A DNA stretch of 64,000 nucleotides, taken from NCBI GenBank assembly GCA_019722365.1, contig JADFUC010001346.1, positions 558,001 through 622,000 on the forward strand. Direction: 5' to 3'. Source of the DNA: Lithospermum erythrorhizon. Its lineage: Eukaryota; Streptophyta; Magnoliopsida; Boraginales; Boraginaceae. The notes under the pieces are model-generated. The model did no database searches, was not told the origin of the DNA, and saw only the letters and a program-made list of their open reading frames with translations. Within the stretch, counting starts at the first letter, position 1. Each line of letters opens with the position of its first letter. The position numbers were made by a program, and so were the translations under genes. Shown here piece after piece: positions 27,198 to 42,963 of the stretch.

Positions 27198-30074
27198 AAT
27201 GTGATCTTAAGGCCACCCCACAATCAAGAATGCAAAAACTAAAATACCCTTTTACAAACTACTTTCACTATGAACTCTACAAATTCACAAAAACATAAAA
27301 ATGTACGTAAAAATCATGTGATGACACAAAAAAAACAAGTGTAATATTAATTAATATTGTTGTGAATATCAAGGTTGGACTATAGTCTGAAAGATAAGGT
27401 GGTCATTGTCATGTATATATCATGATTTCTCGTTTGTATGTAACCGTGGCATGGGATCAAATTCAGATTTGGACAAAGTTCACGTTCATCTGTCCAGGTG
27501 GGATGAATCTGTTATAATAATATGTTGAATTTTTAGTATTAGATTTATTAATATTATGTTTTATATGATTATATTAAAAGAGAAAATAAACACTATAGTA
27601 ATCGGTACTCATTAATGCATACAATAATTGATTAGATTTGACCCCCAGAAATTAATATGATATGTATAGTGGGGTGTGGGGTGGGGGTGGGGCACCACAG
27701 TGGTGGAAAAATATTCCAGCTGTGTTTGATTCAACTACTAGCCGACTTGGTATCAATTTCATTATCAGCTTTATTAGAGGAAATTGTTTAGTAAGAGAAC
27801 TAAGTTTATCTTCTTAATAAAAAATCTAGATAATGACTTATGAAATACGATATTATTATGTCCATATAATTATCTTTAACATTACTTTAATCCATCATTC
27901 ATAGAATGTAACTGTGGCATCTATGAGTTGAACAAAATTATATACAATGAATAAGTGGAGCATTACAAAATTGGCACATCATGCACAGGCAAAGCATCAC
28001 TACTTCGATTTTTTTAAAAAAAAAAGTTATTATTAACAGTCTATATTTATCAAAGGTTAAACGATATATCCAAAGAATTTTCAATAAATCTATACAATAT
28101 TTATCTAAAATACAATTTTATCCTCTATTCATTAATACTCAAATAATGAAGATCAATAAATAAAACTAAACATAACAATTAAATATAGATTTATATATAC
28201 AAGAACAAGATTACCGAAGCAAATATCATTTAGATTTGTAAAAATTAGTCTAAATATATATTATTATCTTTATCAAATGTCACCATTTGATCCTCTATAT
28301 TTCAACTTGTATCATTTGATCAATTAGAGTATATCATTTGACATTATGCATTTATGCTAATGTTTGGTGTTATGGTGGTCCAAATCTGTGGTTGGTTATG
28401 ACACATTGTTCAACCAATCACGCCTCTCCCCAGTCCCCACTCTGTGTTTTCTACCAAGTATGGAAGGGGTAAACAAAGCCCAAAAGTCAAATGGGCTCAA
28501 TAGGATCACTCAAATACTCAATCACGAGTAGACGTGGCTTAGGAACGTTAAATACCGGACTCTAACGATCCACGCCTATTGCCCATCTGGACGATGCATT
28601 CTCTGCACACGATATCATCGGCGCCTAATTCTATCAGAATTACCACTAGCGATCGTCGAACCCGAATTTGCATCTGGGCCTAATGGACGTCCTGCTCACC
28701 CACATTAATAATATTCTACAAATCACATATTTATACACTATCAGAATAAAAACAAACTATTATTAAATCACAAATATCTAAATCAAAATTCATCAAATTC
28801 ACAAAACAAACTTCAAACATCCGAACCAAAGTTTGAACATCTGTAAAATTAAACAAATCATAGCCATCCAACTGACCAAAGTTCATTTATCCATAGAACA
28901 AAATAAACCAAAGTTCATTCATAAAAAAAAAAAAAACAAAGAACACAATACTTGTTCATCTATCATATCTCTTGATATTCGTGACTGAAAGACGTGGCCG
29001 ACGAATGCCCATTACGAGAGGGTTATGAAGTTTGGTTACATGTATTCACTAATCCAAAGCCTATTTTCAATAATTTCCATTCTAAAGCTATATATATCTC
29101 TCCCAACTGCCATTATCCATAAAAAATAACGACATGTTATATAAAATTTAATAAGACATTATATTCATAAACCAAAGTAAAGAACTAACATTTATATTCC
29201 GACAAGAATTAAGCAAGCAGGCTATATATTACTTAAAAATTGAATCAAAATGAACTAACTTATTTATATTTGATGTGAAGTAACATTATATATATTATCC
29301 CAAAAAAAATGAACCAATAATGTTATATAGTACCTTACGCTAGTTTTTTGTGAACCGGACGTCCGGTTAATCCAAGCGCAAGGCCCGCTAATAACAATTA
29401 TTCATTCCACCACAATGCTTAAATAAAAGTTAATTTCCTAACGTCCTAAGTATAATGTCCTACACAAGACAAGGTGAATCTAACTTAGCAGTTATGTATC
29501 TGACAGTCCCGCTTACTAGTTTTGACATCCGCTACGTTAACAAACGTATTTAACGCCAGAATAACTCACAATTCAATCCATAATTCAATGCTACGCCGAA
29601 ACGAAGAAACGACTTAATCTAACACGGACTCAACCCAAAACGAACTAATTTAAATCACCCATCTAACCTAGGCCCAGTTGCCACGTCTAATCACGAGCAA
29701 ATATATTCTGAACCACTCATTATTTTGTTGATGAAGTCAGTATTTCAATACACGTGAAAATACCATTCTATTTCATGCCTAGAATTCGGACAAGCATTCA
29801 TTCATTCAAAATAAAATTACTAACTGGAATAAATTGAAAAAGTATTCTTTCCTAGCATCTGGAAGAAAATTCATGACCATAACCAGCATAAACATAACAA
29901 AAAAAGTCTCAAACTCCAACTCAAACAGCCCCAACCATGGTCACAATGTGGCCTCCTTCAAATTGCATCCTGCTGTCCTCGAACTACAAAACAATCGACT
30001 AATACAAATAGGAAACATAGAATTTGGTAATGCTGCAAAGCACATTAACCTTTGGAATATCCAGTTCCGATTTC
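27198..30074. other. Intergenic: SBP promoter to SAHH 3' region
   Basis: Mostly AT-rich, without a recognisable gene. Notable parts: a G-rich tract at 27671-27692; a GC-richer patch at 28490-28690, probably an old transposon fragment; and another patch at 29340-29680. The last ~130 bp before 30075 should be SAHH 3' UTR. Confidence 0.5.
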
Positions 30075-34290
<4,216 letters not shown>

Positions 34291-35960
34291 TACATAGTAC
34301 AAAACAACGCCAGCTGTAATTCACCCCGACCAAGACGCCACTTGGAATGCTTGAGGACGAAATTTTAATAAAAGACATCAGCTAATTTTATACCCACCGT
34401 AGTCACTAACACCATCCACAAAATCTGCAACGGAAGTCGGAGGTTAAATGGCACCAGAATTCCTAAAAATGCGCCAATGGCGCGCTGGATGTGATTATAC
34501 CTTCTTTGGGGGACCTCGCCCGTGGACAGAGTATCAATCGTTCTCCTTTCATCGTGGATCCCGTCTTTCACTGGGAAATCATAATAACTATGATGGACAA
34601 CAACTGACCTCGTGATCAAACTAGGAACGGTCTTAGCCCACTGGCCTAAGGGCGGTTCTTTGACCCCTTCTTCCTGGGGCCTAGCCGAGCAAGAGACTAA
34701 CCTCGTATTGTGGGGGACACGGGTGAGGACCCATGATACTGGAGGGGCATCACGTCAGAATCCTCAGCAGTCATCCACTGGGGAAGTACAGCCAACCGCA
34801 ACGCTTGAAGCTGTATTATTCTCAACAAAGGGAACCTACAAACTTGTGTTTTGCATATCAGACTAATCAGATGTCAAGGCAAGTGGGTAGATTGAGAAAG
34901 ATTGCCATGTTAATGCTATCTCAAGTAGACAGCAACGATCAAAGGAAGTGTTAGAATAATACACAGGAGGGGATGATAAAAGCGAAAAATATGTTTTATC
35001 ATCAAAACTATATATACCGCCTACTCGGCTGTTTGTCTGGGCCTAAACGCATTCTCGAGTCCCTTGAGCTGAGAGCAATCTAAGTGAACGAAGATCGAGG
35101 ACCATTTGATCAAAGGATGCTGGTAAAGACGCAGTTAAAAGAAGAAAATAATAATCTTGCTTGGGAAAAAGGAGCGATTTTATGTATGGTTATTCTCGCC
35201 GAATTCGAAGCGGAGAAGAAAAAGAGGCATCTTACCTTTTATACGGTGATGAGGATAACTCAATACTTGAATTCATAAAAGAGGGTAACAAGAATGTATA
35301 AAATTTATCCTTCATATTCTTAATATCATTCAAAACGACATTAGAATATTTTGGAAATTAAAGAATTGATATAATCATGATTTGGAGGCTAACAATCAGC
35401 CTCGATTCGAGTGGAGTCTATTCCACGGGGTGAAAGCCTACCATTAAAGCCCTCCCTAAGAAGATTGATTCACATCAAGCCTAGCATGAAAGCATTACTG
35501 CCTCATCCGAGCCCCAAGACTTTGGACATTTTCTTAATCTCCATTTGTATGCGTAATGTTTAAAACTATAATTTTCTATACTTCGCTCATAAGTGCTGTA
35601 TCCCGAACTGAATTAATATCTGAAATACTTGCCATGATCGACTTTGGCCAAAGGCTTAGTGTGACCTTCAACTCCTCGACATCAAGTCGGGGTTCAACAA
35701 AGTCATTCAAGATTAAGTTGATCGAACAAGCGACTAACATCTCAACTGGTGAGTATAACTCTGGACGGCGAAGTAGCAATACCCCAACATCCGAGTTCCT
35801 TTGCCTAAAGCACTCTCTGTGCCCAAGCTAAAAGAACATGACCAGATTAAGGATATCGGGGACCAATCCCCTCGGATAAATCATCGATGCGCCCAAGAAA
35901 TTGATACCCATAAACGCCTGTGTTAATAAACACTTCCGAGAACATCGAGAAGAAGAGACA
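34291..35960. other. GC-richer island of unknown origin
   Basis: Clearly less AT-rich than its flanks. Several unrelated frames stay open for 60-90 codons on both strands (34365-34619 minus, 34612-34866 plus, 35556-35831 plus), but none shows a domain I can name. It most likely derives from a decayed, probably LTR-type, mobile element, since such islands between plant genes usually do; no LTR pair or terminal repeat was found. Confidence 0.35.
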
Positions 35961-37723
35961 CACTTCATTGTATATAGCTTTAGAAAAAAAAATGATAGGT
36001 AATCATTATTGTTTGAGATCTCTTGATTGTTCATGTACCACTGTAACTTTCAGAAGAGTAGAGAACATTGAATAATCAAAGAAAATCGAATAGCAAACGT
36101 CTCAATACTCTTGCAGAAATGTCAAATGAATGAATGATCTAGTCTTGATTGTCACTTTCTCATGAAGAAACCTCCCAAATCCCAATCAAGCTATCGTTGG
36201 CTGAAGAGAAATTTCTCACTTGATTGTTCAATGTTCATGTAGCCAGTACACCTTTAATTACTCCAAAAGAAATGTCAAATGATCAATTACATGTTTCAAA
36301 CATAATTTGTATTTTTAGTACATGTTGGACTATGTGTGACAGTGTGAGTGTGTGAGAACACTTATTCGATTTTGTTACCATAAATTACAGAGCACTGCCC
36401 ACTAAGACTACTTAAATTGAGGTGTAATAAATTATTCAAGCACATTAACCATTTATGAGAGCATGAAAGAAATGCTTTGATAAAATAAATTGAATAAAAT
36501 CCTCACATGTTGAATGTCTGCAGTGTGACGCATAGTTATTTTTCTCGAATTTTTTTATCCCATCTCAATTATTTCCTTTATAAATATTTGATAATAAATT
36601 AAATTTTAAAATCAAATTCATCATTTTTTTCTCTATAAATAGATACTTTTCTATTCAATTTGAATATAAATTTTTATCCATTTTCAATATATTATGTATT
36701 ATTATCACAAATCCTTGTTTTAATCTTTCAATATCTGAACATTTTTGAGATGTCAAAGACACTGATTTAGACTGTCACCGGTTATTTGAAAAATTATTAT
36801 TTTCACCCTTATGTTTATTTATTTACAAGAAAAATTAACTAGGAATATGAAACAAAAATTAATTAAATAAATATTTTATATAAATTTGTTTTAAAAATAT
36901 CAAAAAATAATTTATTTATGTTAATTATTCTTATTTAATATAGACTATAATTGTTATAATTATTTAATCACAAAAATAAAAATATAACAACAAGCATTAT
37001 TGGGAGCAAAAGCACATGTGACATTAGAATTTACAAACAAAATTATCAGAGCCAGAAATTGAATGAAGATTTAATTATTATGCGAAATAAAAAAACATTG
37101 AAGTATTGAAAATTGGATGATATGGTGTTGAATAATGTGAGCCCCATTGACATAAAGGGACTGGTAAACCAAAAGTCTGAATTGTCCTTCAACAACCACA
37201 CCCACTTAGAGTCTTCGACGTTCTGTCTCCTTAACTTGCAACCCAAATTGTCCAACTTCACCTACAATAACAATGATAGTTTACAACTATGCATTTATGA
37301 GAAAAGTATAGTTTCTTGCATGCCAAATCAAAGAAACAATGATGATTTGTAACATACCAAATCAAAAAAACAAATGATAATTGCAAAGCTAGGGAGTTGT
37401 TGAAGGGTTGGTGAATATGGTTATACAAGTAAATTAAGAGAAGCACAATTAATTCAGATGATTAATAGGAATAAAATACAGAATAGTACTACTGATAAAA
37501 GTTAAGTGGAATGTAATAGTCAACTCGACTAATATCAAAATCTTCAATGTATGATGTTAAATTGAACTACACATACGTATAAGATCGAATCGAGTCGAAC
37601 TAAAACCATGAATTGGACCCATTTATCCGAATCATTAGCCATTTGCCCCCCAAACCTATGTAAACTTGTCCAAATGCTGGCAAAAACTTCGATGGCATCA
37701 AAGAAACAACGCACACCCCAGCC
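35961..37723. other. AT-rich spacer
   Basis: No confident gene. 37046-37261 has a 71-codon minus-strand frame (MKLDNLGCKLRRQNVEDSKW...) that looks protein-like but matches nothing I can name. Confidence 0.4.
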
Positions 37724-38502
37724 TAGTGGTGTCTAACTAACCGGATTCTATCGGGCCGTCCTGGGGCCCGACCCATCTATTCGGTTCGAATTCGATCCCG
37801 ACCCACTAGGCCTACGAACAGCTCTGGGTCCGTCCCAAAGGATTGGGCCCCATGGGCCATGACCCGGTTCGAGCCCACTCAATATTCGGTGGGTATTCGG
37901 CCTCGACCCGATCCGAAGCCCCTTGGTCCCCTTATTAACGTGGTACCGTACTAGAAGTAATGTCATAATCTATGCTAAGCTTGGTACCGTTTCAATGTAA
38001 ACAGTACCACGTTTGTTGTAGAAAACTATAGAATACAACTTTATACCATGTGTTTTCCTAACACATTCACATCAGAAGTCGACAACACTCAAGCACAACT
38101 TAAACTAACACTAAAACCTGCTTAAAAACATTCACAACATAACAAACTACTGAGCAATACCATATTAAAACGTACGACAAACATAGTTAAAATATAATAC
38201 TAGTAACATAAACATTGTTCAAACGTATGACAATCTAAGCTTAAAACCAACAAGTTCAAACATAACATGAAATGTAAATTGTTCAAACATCAAAGTACAT
38301 AAATGAAAATATTGTTCAATAACCATAACATTATACATGAGAAAACATAAACATATTCATTCGTATGTTTCTTCACGTTCTTCTTCAATGATCAAGGTTG
38401 GGGCATCATCAAGAGTGGCTGGTGGAGGAGGTGGGCATCATCCTGAGTCTCAATAGGAGCTGCTTTCGGTGGTGGACATGGAGCTAAATGTGAAGCGATC
38501 CT

Positions 38503-38744
38503 CTACATTTTGTCGTGCATCTCACCCATATGGATCCTCATCGCCGTCATCTCGTTCAACACCGTCTCCTCCTTGTCCTTCATCACATCGATCTCAGTGT
38601 GCAACTCAATTATCTCTGTCTTCATTCCGTTCACCTCATTCTTCAATAATATGTTATCGTTAAGCAACTTCTTCAAAGTATCAACAAAGAACTCCGTGGT
38701 GCCAACATCGGGCCCTGTCGGTTGTTGCGAGGTGGATGCCTCAA
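38503..38744 (-). pseudogene. Coiled-coil tail resembling a plant En/Spm-type transposase C-terminus
   Basis: About 80 codons are open on the minus strand up to a TAG at 38503-38505. The sequence begins with a Ser/Thr/Gln-rich stretch (EASTSQQPTGPDVG) and becomes a Leu/Glu/Lys heptad region (FVDTLKKLLNDN, EIIELHTEIDVMKDKEE, MTAMRIHMGEMHDKM). Such tails are common in plant Ptta/En/Spm transposase-related proteins. No catalytic domain is present, so this is a fragment. Beyond the stop the frame still reads protein-like, so the TAG may be a late mutation. Confidence 0.45.
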
Positions 38745-39128
38745 TTTGAGGAAATGGATAGATCTCCAGAGGGAGTGCCGTGTAAAAGGTTTTTCAAGGT
38801 TATCGTAGATCCATCCGTCGAAAGGATTAGGCTACCTCCCGCATTTGTTCGAAGGTGTCAACTTTTAGTGGCAGGTGAGTGTAAGATAGCTTTGGATAAC
38901 GAGCTTCATGATATCAAAATAGAAAATGGAAGGCTCGAGGATGGTGACGAAACACATCATGTTTACTTCACGGATGGGCGACCTGAATTTGTGGAACGTC
39001 ACAACATAACCTGCGGTGACTTTGTAACTTTCAAGTTTCGCCATGAAAGGATTGAAAGTAATCATTATATCGTATTCGTTGTCCGTTTGTACGGTACTAA
39101 TGGTTACGAGAAAAGACATGTATCTTAA
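38736..39128 (+). CDS. B3 DNA-binding-domain-like protein inside a transposon
   Basis: An intronless open frame of 130 codons. The order RFFKVIVDPSVERIRLPPAF, then CKIALDNELHDIKIENG, then FTDGRPEFVERHNITCGDFV and TFKFRHE follows the plant B3 fold (REM/ABI3-VP1 type), where the usual pattern is FFKxxxPxxxxRLxIPPxFxxx...GWxEFVxxHxLxxGDFLxFxY. One B3 domain covers almost the whole protein. The start is at 38736 or the Met at 38754. It is flanked on both sides by GC-rich transposon blocks and overlaps the start of an opposite-strand fragment, so it is probably a captured gene piece; expression is unknown. No stop or frameshift disrupts it. Confidence 0.6.
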   Translation: MPQFEEMDRSPEGVPCKRFFKVIVDPSVERIRLPPAFVRRCQLLVAGECKIALDNELHDIKIENGRLEDGDETHHVYFTDGRPEFVERHNITCGDFVTFKFRHERIESNHYIVFVVRLYGTNGYEKRHVS

Positions 39129-39530
39129 ACTACCTATTTGAACTATTAATAAAAAGTTATTTCATTAGAACCGTTATTTGTTCAATTCGTCATCAAGGTA
39201 TCGTATTCAATTAGAAACGTAATTATTATATCGTATTCAATTCGTCATCAATGTTCATAAAGAATACACAGTTAAATATAAACGTGAGGACGTTTAATAA
39301 AAAAAACATGTAAATGGAATAAACATGGTATCGTTAATCCAAACGGTACCACGTCGGCCCCCGATATACGGCCTCGAACCGAATAGGGGCCTAGTAATTC
39401 CTTAACTGGCTGGCCCGGCCCGGTTCGCTAAGGAACTTGGACCCGTTGCTTTTGTGACACGGGGCGATCCAGTTCGCCTCTTAAGGGACCGGGGTCGGGG
39501 CGGTCCGGCCCGATTAGATAAAAACCTCTA

Positions 39531-40800
39531 CCCATCCAACTGTCTAACCCCAACCAACCAAATTGATCATCCATATAACCCAAATCTATAGTAGTTAGGG
39601 ATCTAGGCCAGATACCAACAAACAAACAAACACAAGAAAAGTTTCCTATAATATTTCTACAACTAGGTAGGTATGTACCTAAAATTCGATTCGTTTCGAG
39701 ATGTTCGGTTCGAAAAATTTGATTCTATGTTTGATTCAATGTATTTCGAACTTAGCTCAAACCTCATTTTTAGGTTCGATTCGGTTCGAATTATATACAT
39801 TTATAATTTTTTTAATTTTCTTCGTACTCTATCATTAAAATTGAATTTCCTCAAAATTACAATAAGTGATGTTAGAGGTGCGAGTTACAGAAGTGCATTT
39901 TGTTGTGAAAAGATTTAATCTTTGGTGATTATAAATATTGAATCTTTGGTGATTATATAGTTCAATCACCAACTATCCTATTCTTTAACACGCCTCATCT
40001 GTAAAAAAAAAAAAAGTACAAGGTTGCACCATTTTATGCTAGCTAATTAGTGGTTTCAACTTTCAAAAGCACCATTTTTAACAAATTTCATTTTCTTACT
40101 ATGCAAACAAAAATTAATAAAAAAAATGCACCATCAATTATACAATTGTTATCTTAGCTGATGAGAATTTGTTGGTTGTTGAATTTGAAACGACCCCATG
40201 GGGGTTAAAAGATAATAAGAACGAGGGTGATGAAAATGAAAATTTGTCTAATCCATTTCAAGCAGCCATGGCTTCGGCTTTGGCATTTTCATTCACAATG
40301 AATTCCAAATTAATATTTTGTCAAAATAAATTATCATCAAAGTAATCAAATTCATCATTGAATTCGTACCCTCGGCTTTGGCATTTTCATTAGGAGCTAT
40401 GGTACTACTTTTTGCGGTTGCCTTTGTAAGGAACCACGGGACCAGCTAGGAGTGGTGTTTGCCTCTTTGCATGTGGCACTTGTGGTGGGAGCAGGGGTGG
40501 TGGGGATATGGGGAGGGTGGGTGTGTTAAATAAAAAATGAGTGTAAATTTATACGTAAAATATTTAAAATGTGTCATCTATAATTTAGTATAGTATTAGA
40601 GATAAAATAGTTATTTAATCATGATTTGAGATGGGAAATCTTTTTTTATTCGATAAAATAAATTTTAAATATGAAAAAACGGGATATGAAAATTATACAA
40701 TCATTAAAAGATATCATAGTTCGGGGGAAAGGGTTAATTAGCCTAACTAGCCTTTAACATATCATACAATTTTGAGATCCTCCTTTTACAGATCCCATCA
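39531..40800. other. Intergenic and ACP promoter
   Basis: 39690-39790 contains repeated GATTCGATTC/GGTTCGAA motifs, likely a simple-repeat remnant. The rest is AT-rich. The stretch just left of 40801 should include the promoter and 5' UTR of the ACP gene. Confidence 0.45.
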
Positions 40801-42963
40801 ATGGCTTCCTCTGTTGGATCTTCTGTTAGCTTCTCCTCCCTCTCCCTCAAACAAAACAAGGTGACAAATCTCTATATATAAGTACAAATACCTGATCTTT
40901 TTTCACTATATAGTTCAAGGGTTATTGTTATAATTTTAAAAATTCTGATCTATTGTACTATATAGCTGAAGGGTATAACTAATATTGTAAAAAAATCTGA
41001 TCTTTTTTACTATTTAGATGAAGGGTATTGTTAATTATTATAAAAAAACCTGATCTTTTTAATGTATGACTAAGAAATGCTGATCTTTTTTACTATATAG
41101 CTGAAGGGTATTATTAATTATTATAAAAAATCTGATCTTTTTAATGTATAACTGAAAAATGCTGATCTTTTTCCTATATAGCTGAAGGGTATTATTAATA
41201 TTATAAAAAATCTGATCTTTTTTACTATATAGCTGAAGGGTGTTATTAATATTATAAAAAAAATATGATGTTTTTAGATATGTCTGTGTTCCTAAAAGAA
41301 GTTGTGTTATTTTTTACTTTGTTGCTGAAGGGTTATTATTATAATCACTATACGGTTCTTTAGTAATTGAAGTATATTGACAAAATAAAATAAGGATTTA
41401 TATGCATATCATTTTAATATGGCAGTGGGTTGCCCGGGGTTCGAACCCTGAACTAGTCGGATGGAGTAGATAATTTCCTTACGCTGATCTTAGATGGAGA
41501 ATAATCAGTATTTCTAGTGATTTTATGTTTTTAAAGCTTTTTTGGCATTGTTTGCATGAAATTTAGGGTATCCAATCTTACTGCCAAACTTTTACATTCA
41601 ATTTACTTATGCAACTTCTGTTTATGAACTCCTACAGGCTCCTAACTGCTTTGCAAGTTCGAGCACCAACTCACTTACATTCAAGACCGAGGGATTCCCA
41701 TCTGTTAAGCTGCTGAAACGTCGCTTCAGTATTGCTTGCCATGTATGTTTGATTGCAATTAATATCCGCGCTTAAGCCTTAAGTTATCAATGCAATATTT
41801 CATATATCGTCCCACTGGGGAGTCATCTAATACATTATCCAAGTGATATTGCCAATAATGAAATTAGTCACTTGAGGTGTGATCTAGATTCTGGACTTTC
41901 ATTGGATTGGTACTCATGTTTTCACAATTTCAGGGGATGAAATGTTTCTATGTGTTTTATCGATGGAATGTAGCTGTTTAAACTTTAAATTTCTTTATTT
42001 TCTTCTTTCAGAATCTTCATCCTTTTGATAGCTTTATCAAAAGTAAGAGTTTAGTGACTTCTTTTCCCCCCCAAAGAAATTCAAAAGTAATCGCAATATG
42101 TTCACTTTAGTATTCCTATTATTAATTTGTTCCTTTTTATTGTTGTCAGACTTTCACTTCTATCCGACCTTTACATTATGCTATCAAGTCTAAGTATACT
42201 CATTATACACGATATTAGTATGGAATATATTTTTTGAGCCAGAATATTAACTGAGAATTATTGCTCTTTGTGCAGGCCAAGCCAGAGACTGTTGAAAAAG
42301 TTTGTTCAATTGTTAGGAAACAACTGGCTCTTGATGATAATGCTTCAGTAACAGGAGAGTCGAAGTTTGCAGCTCTTGGTGCTGATTCTCTTGACACTGT
42401 AATGAACTCTTTCGGTCTTACTCTTACCCCGGCTAATCTCTCATATGCATACAGCTTCCTGTTGGATTAATATGCTGCAAATATCTAATTTTAGTGTCCA
42501 ATATATCTTTTCTCCATCCTTGTGTTTGTGGTATTTTCTTTCCGCCATTAGGCTATTAAGGAACTACTAAATATATACTGATTAATTCTGCAACAATTTC
42601 TTACCAGATAACGACACTACTTCATTGTATCTTTATGATATACATGCTCTATGGTCATACCGTCATAGAGTATCATAACTGGGTTGGAAAAACATTATAT
42701 TCCTGAAAGTGTATCATTGAAATTGCACATGATTATCACGAATTCATAATCTCACTTTGTTACACTTCCAACGTTGGCTCTTTCTAGAGTCAAGGGATCA
42801 CTAATTCTACTAATTTTCTCTCATACTGGATTTATCTATGCAGGTTGAGATCGTCATGGGGCTCGAGGAAGAATTTGGAATCAGTGTGGAAGAAGAAAGT
42901 GCTCAGAGCATCGCAACTGTCCAAGACGCTGCAGATCTCATCGAGAAGCTCATTCAGAAATGA
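40801..42963 (+). CDS. ACP: Acyl carrier protein, plastid
   Basis: Small acidic carrier that holds growing acyl chains on 4'-phosphopantetheine during plastid fatty acid synthesis. Exons 40801-40860, 41638-41742, 42276-42398 and 42844-42963 join in phase to 135 aa. The N-terminus is a Ser-rich transit peptide ([20 protein letters not shown]); the mature part starts near AKPETVEKV (about residue 56). The attachment serine is Ser93 in [12 protein letters not shown]; intron 3 falls right after DSLDT. The tail [12 protein letters not shown] is typical. Intron 1 carries a tandem array and a SINE-like fragment. The AAE15/16-type enzyme encoded 17 kb upstream uses ACP as substrate; the linkage may be chance. 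Confidence 0.97.
40900..41345 (+). repeat. Tandem array in ACP intron 1
   Basis: About seven imperfect copies of a unit of roughly 50-65 bp: TATATAGCTGAAGGGTATT, then an ATTAT...TAAAAA block, then TCTGATCTTTTTTACTA. Some units are shortened and some carry an extra AATGTATAACTGAAAAATGC segment. Confidence 0.9.
41421..41505 (+). repeat. tRNA-derived SINE-like fragment in ACP intron 1
   Basis: Contains TGGCAGTGGGTTGCCCGG followed by GGTTCGAACCC, an exact pol III B-box-type core, and then a non-tRNA tail. It does not fold as a complete tRNA, so I read it as a SINE head. Confidence 0.5.

Larger units (their letters stand above)
37724..39530. mobile_element. Chimeric DNA transposon with B3-domain ORF
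   Basis: Both ends carry GC-rich blocks full of GGCCCG, CCCGACC and CCGGCCC (37740-37930 and 39350-39515), unlike the AT-rich core. The outermost bases form an imperfect inverted repeat: TAGTGGTGTCTAACTAACCGG at 37724 and, on the other strand, TAGAGGTTTTTATCTAATCGG ending at 39530 (about 5 of 21 differ). The flanking 8 bp do not form a clear target duplication, so the class is open; GC-rich subterminal blocks fit hAT-like elements. Inside are a B3-type ORF on the plus strand and a coiled-coil coding tail on the minus strand, meeting near 38740. Confidence 0.5.

Noticed and set aside
35556..35831. 91-codon plus-strand frame as a gene
   Set aside because: Protein-like in places but no family match, start context or exon partner; left inside the unexplained island.
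37046..37261. Minus-strand frame MKLDNLGCKLRR... as a gene exon
   Set aside because: Could be a broken gene piece, but no domain or neighbouring exon supports it.
41436..41460. Possible tRNA gene in ACP intron 1 (perfect B-box GGTTCGAACCC)
   Set aside because: No acceptor stem, anticodon arm or matching 5' half could be placed around it, so a SINE head is the better reading.
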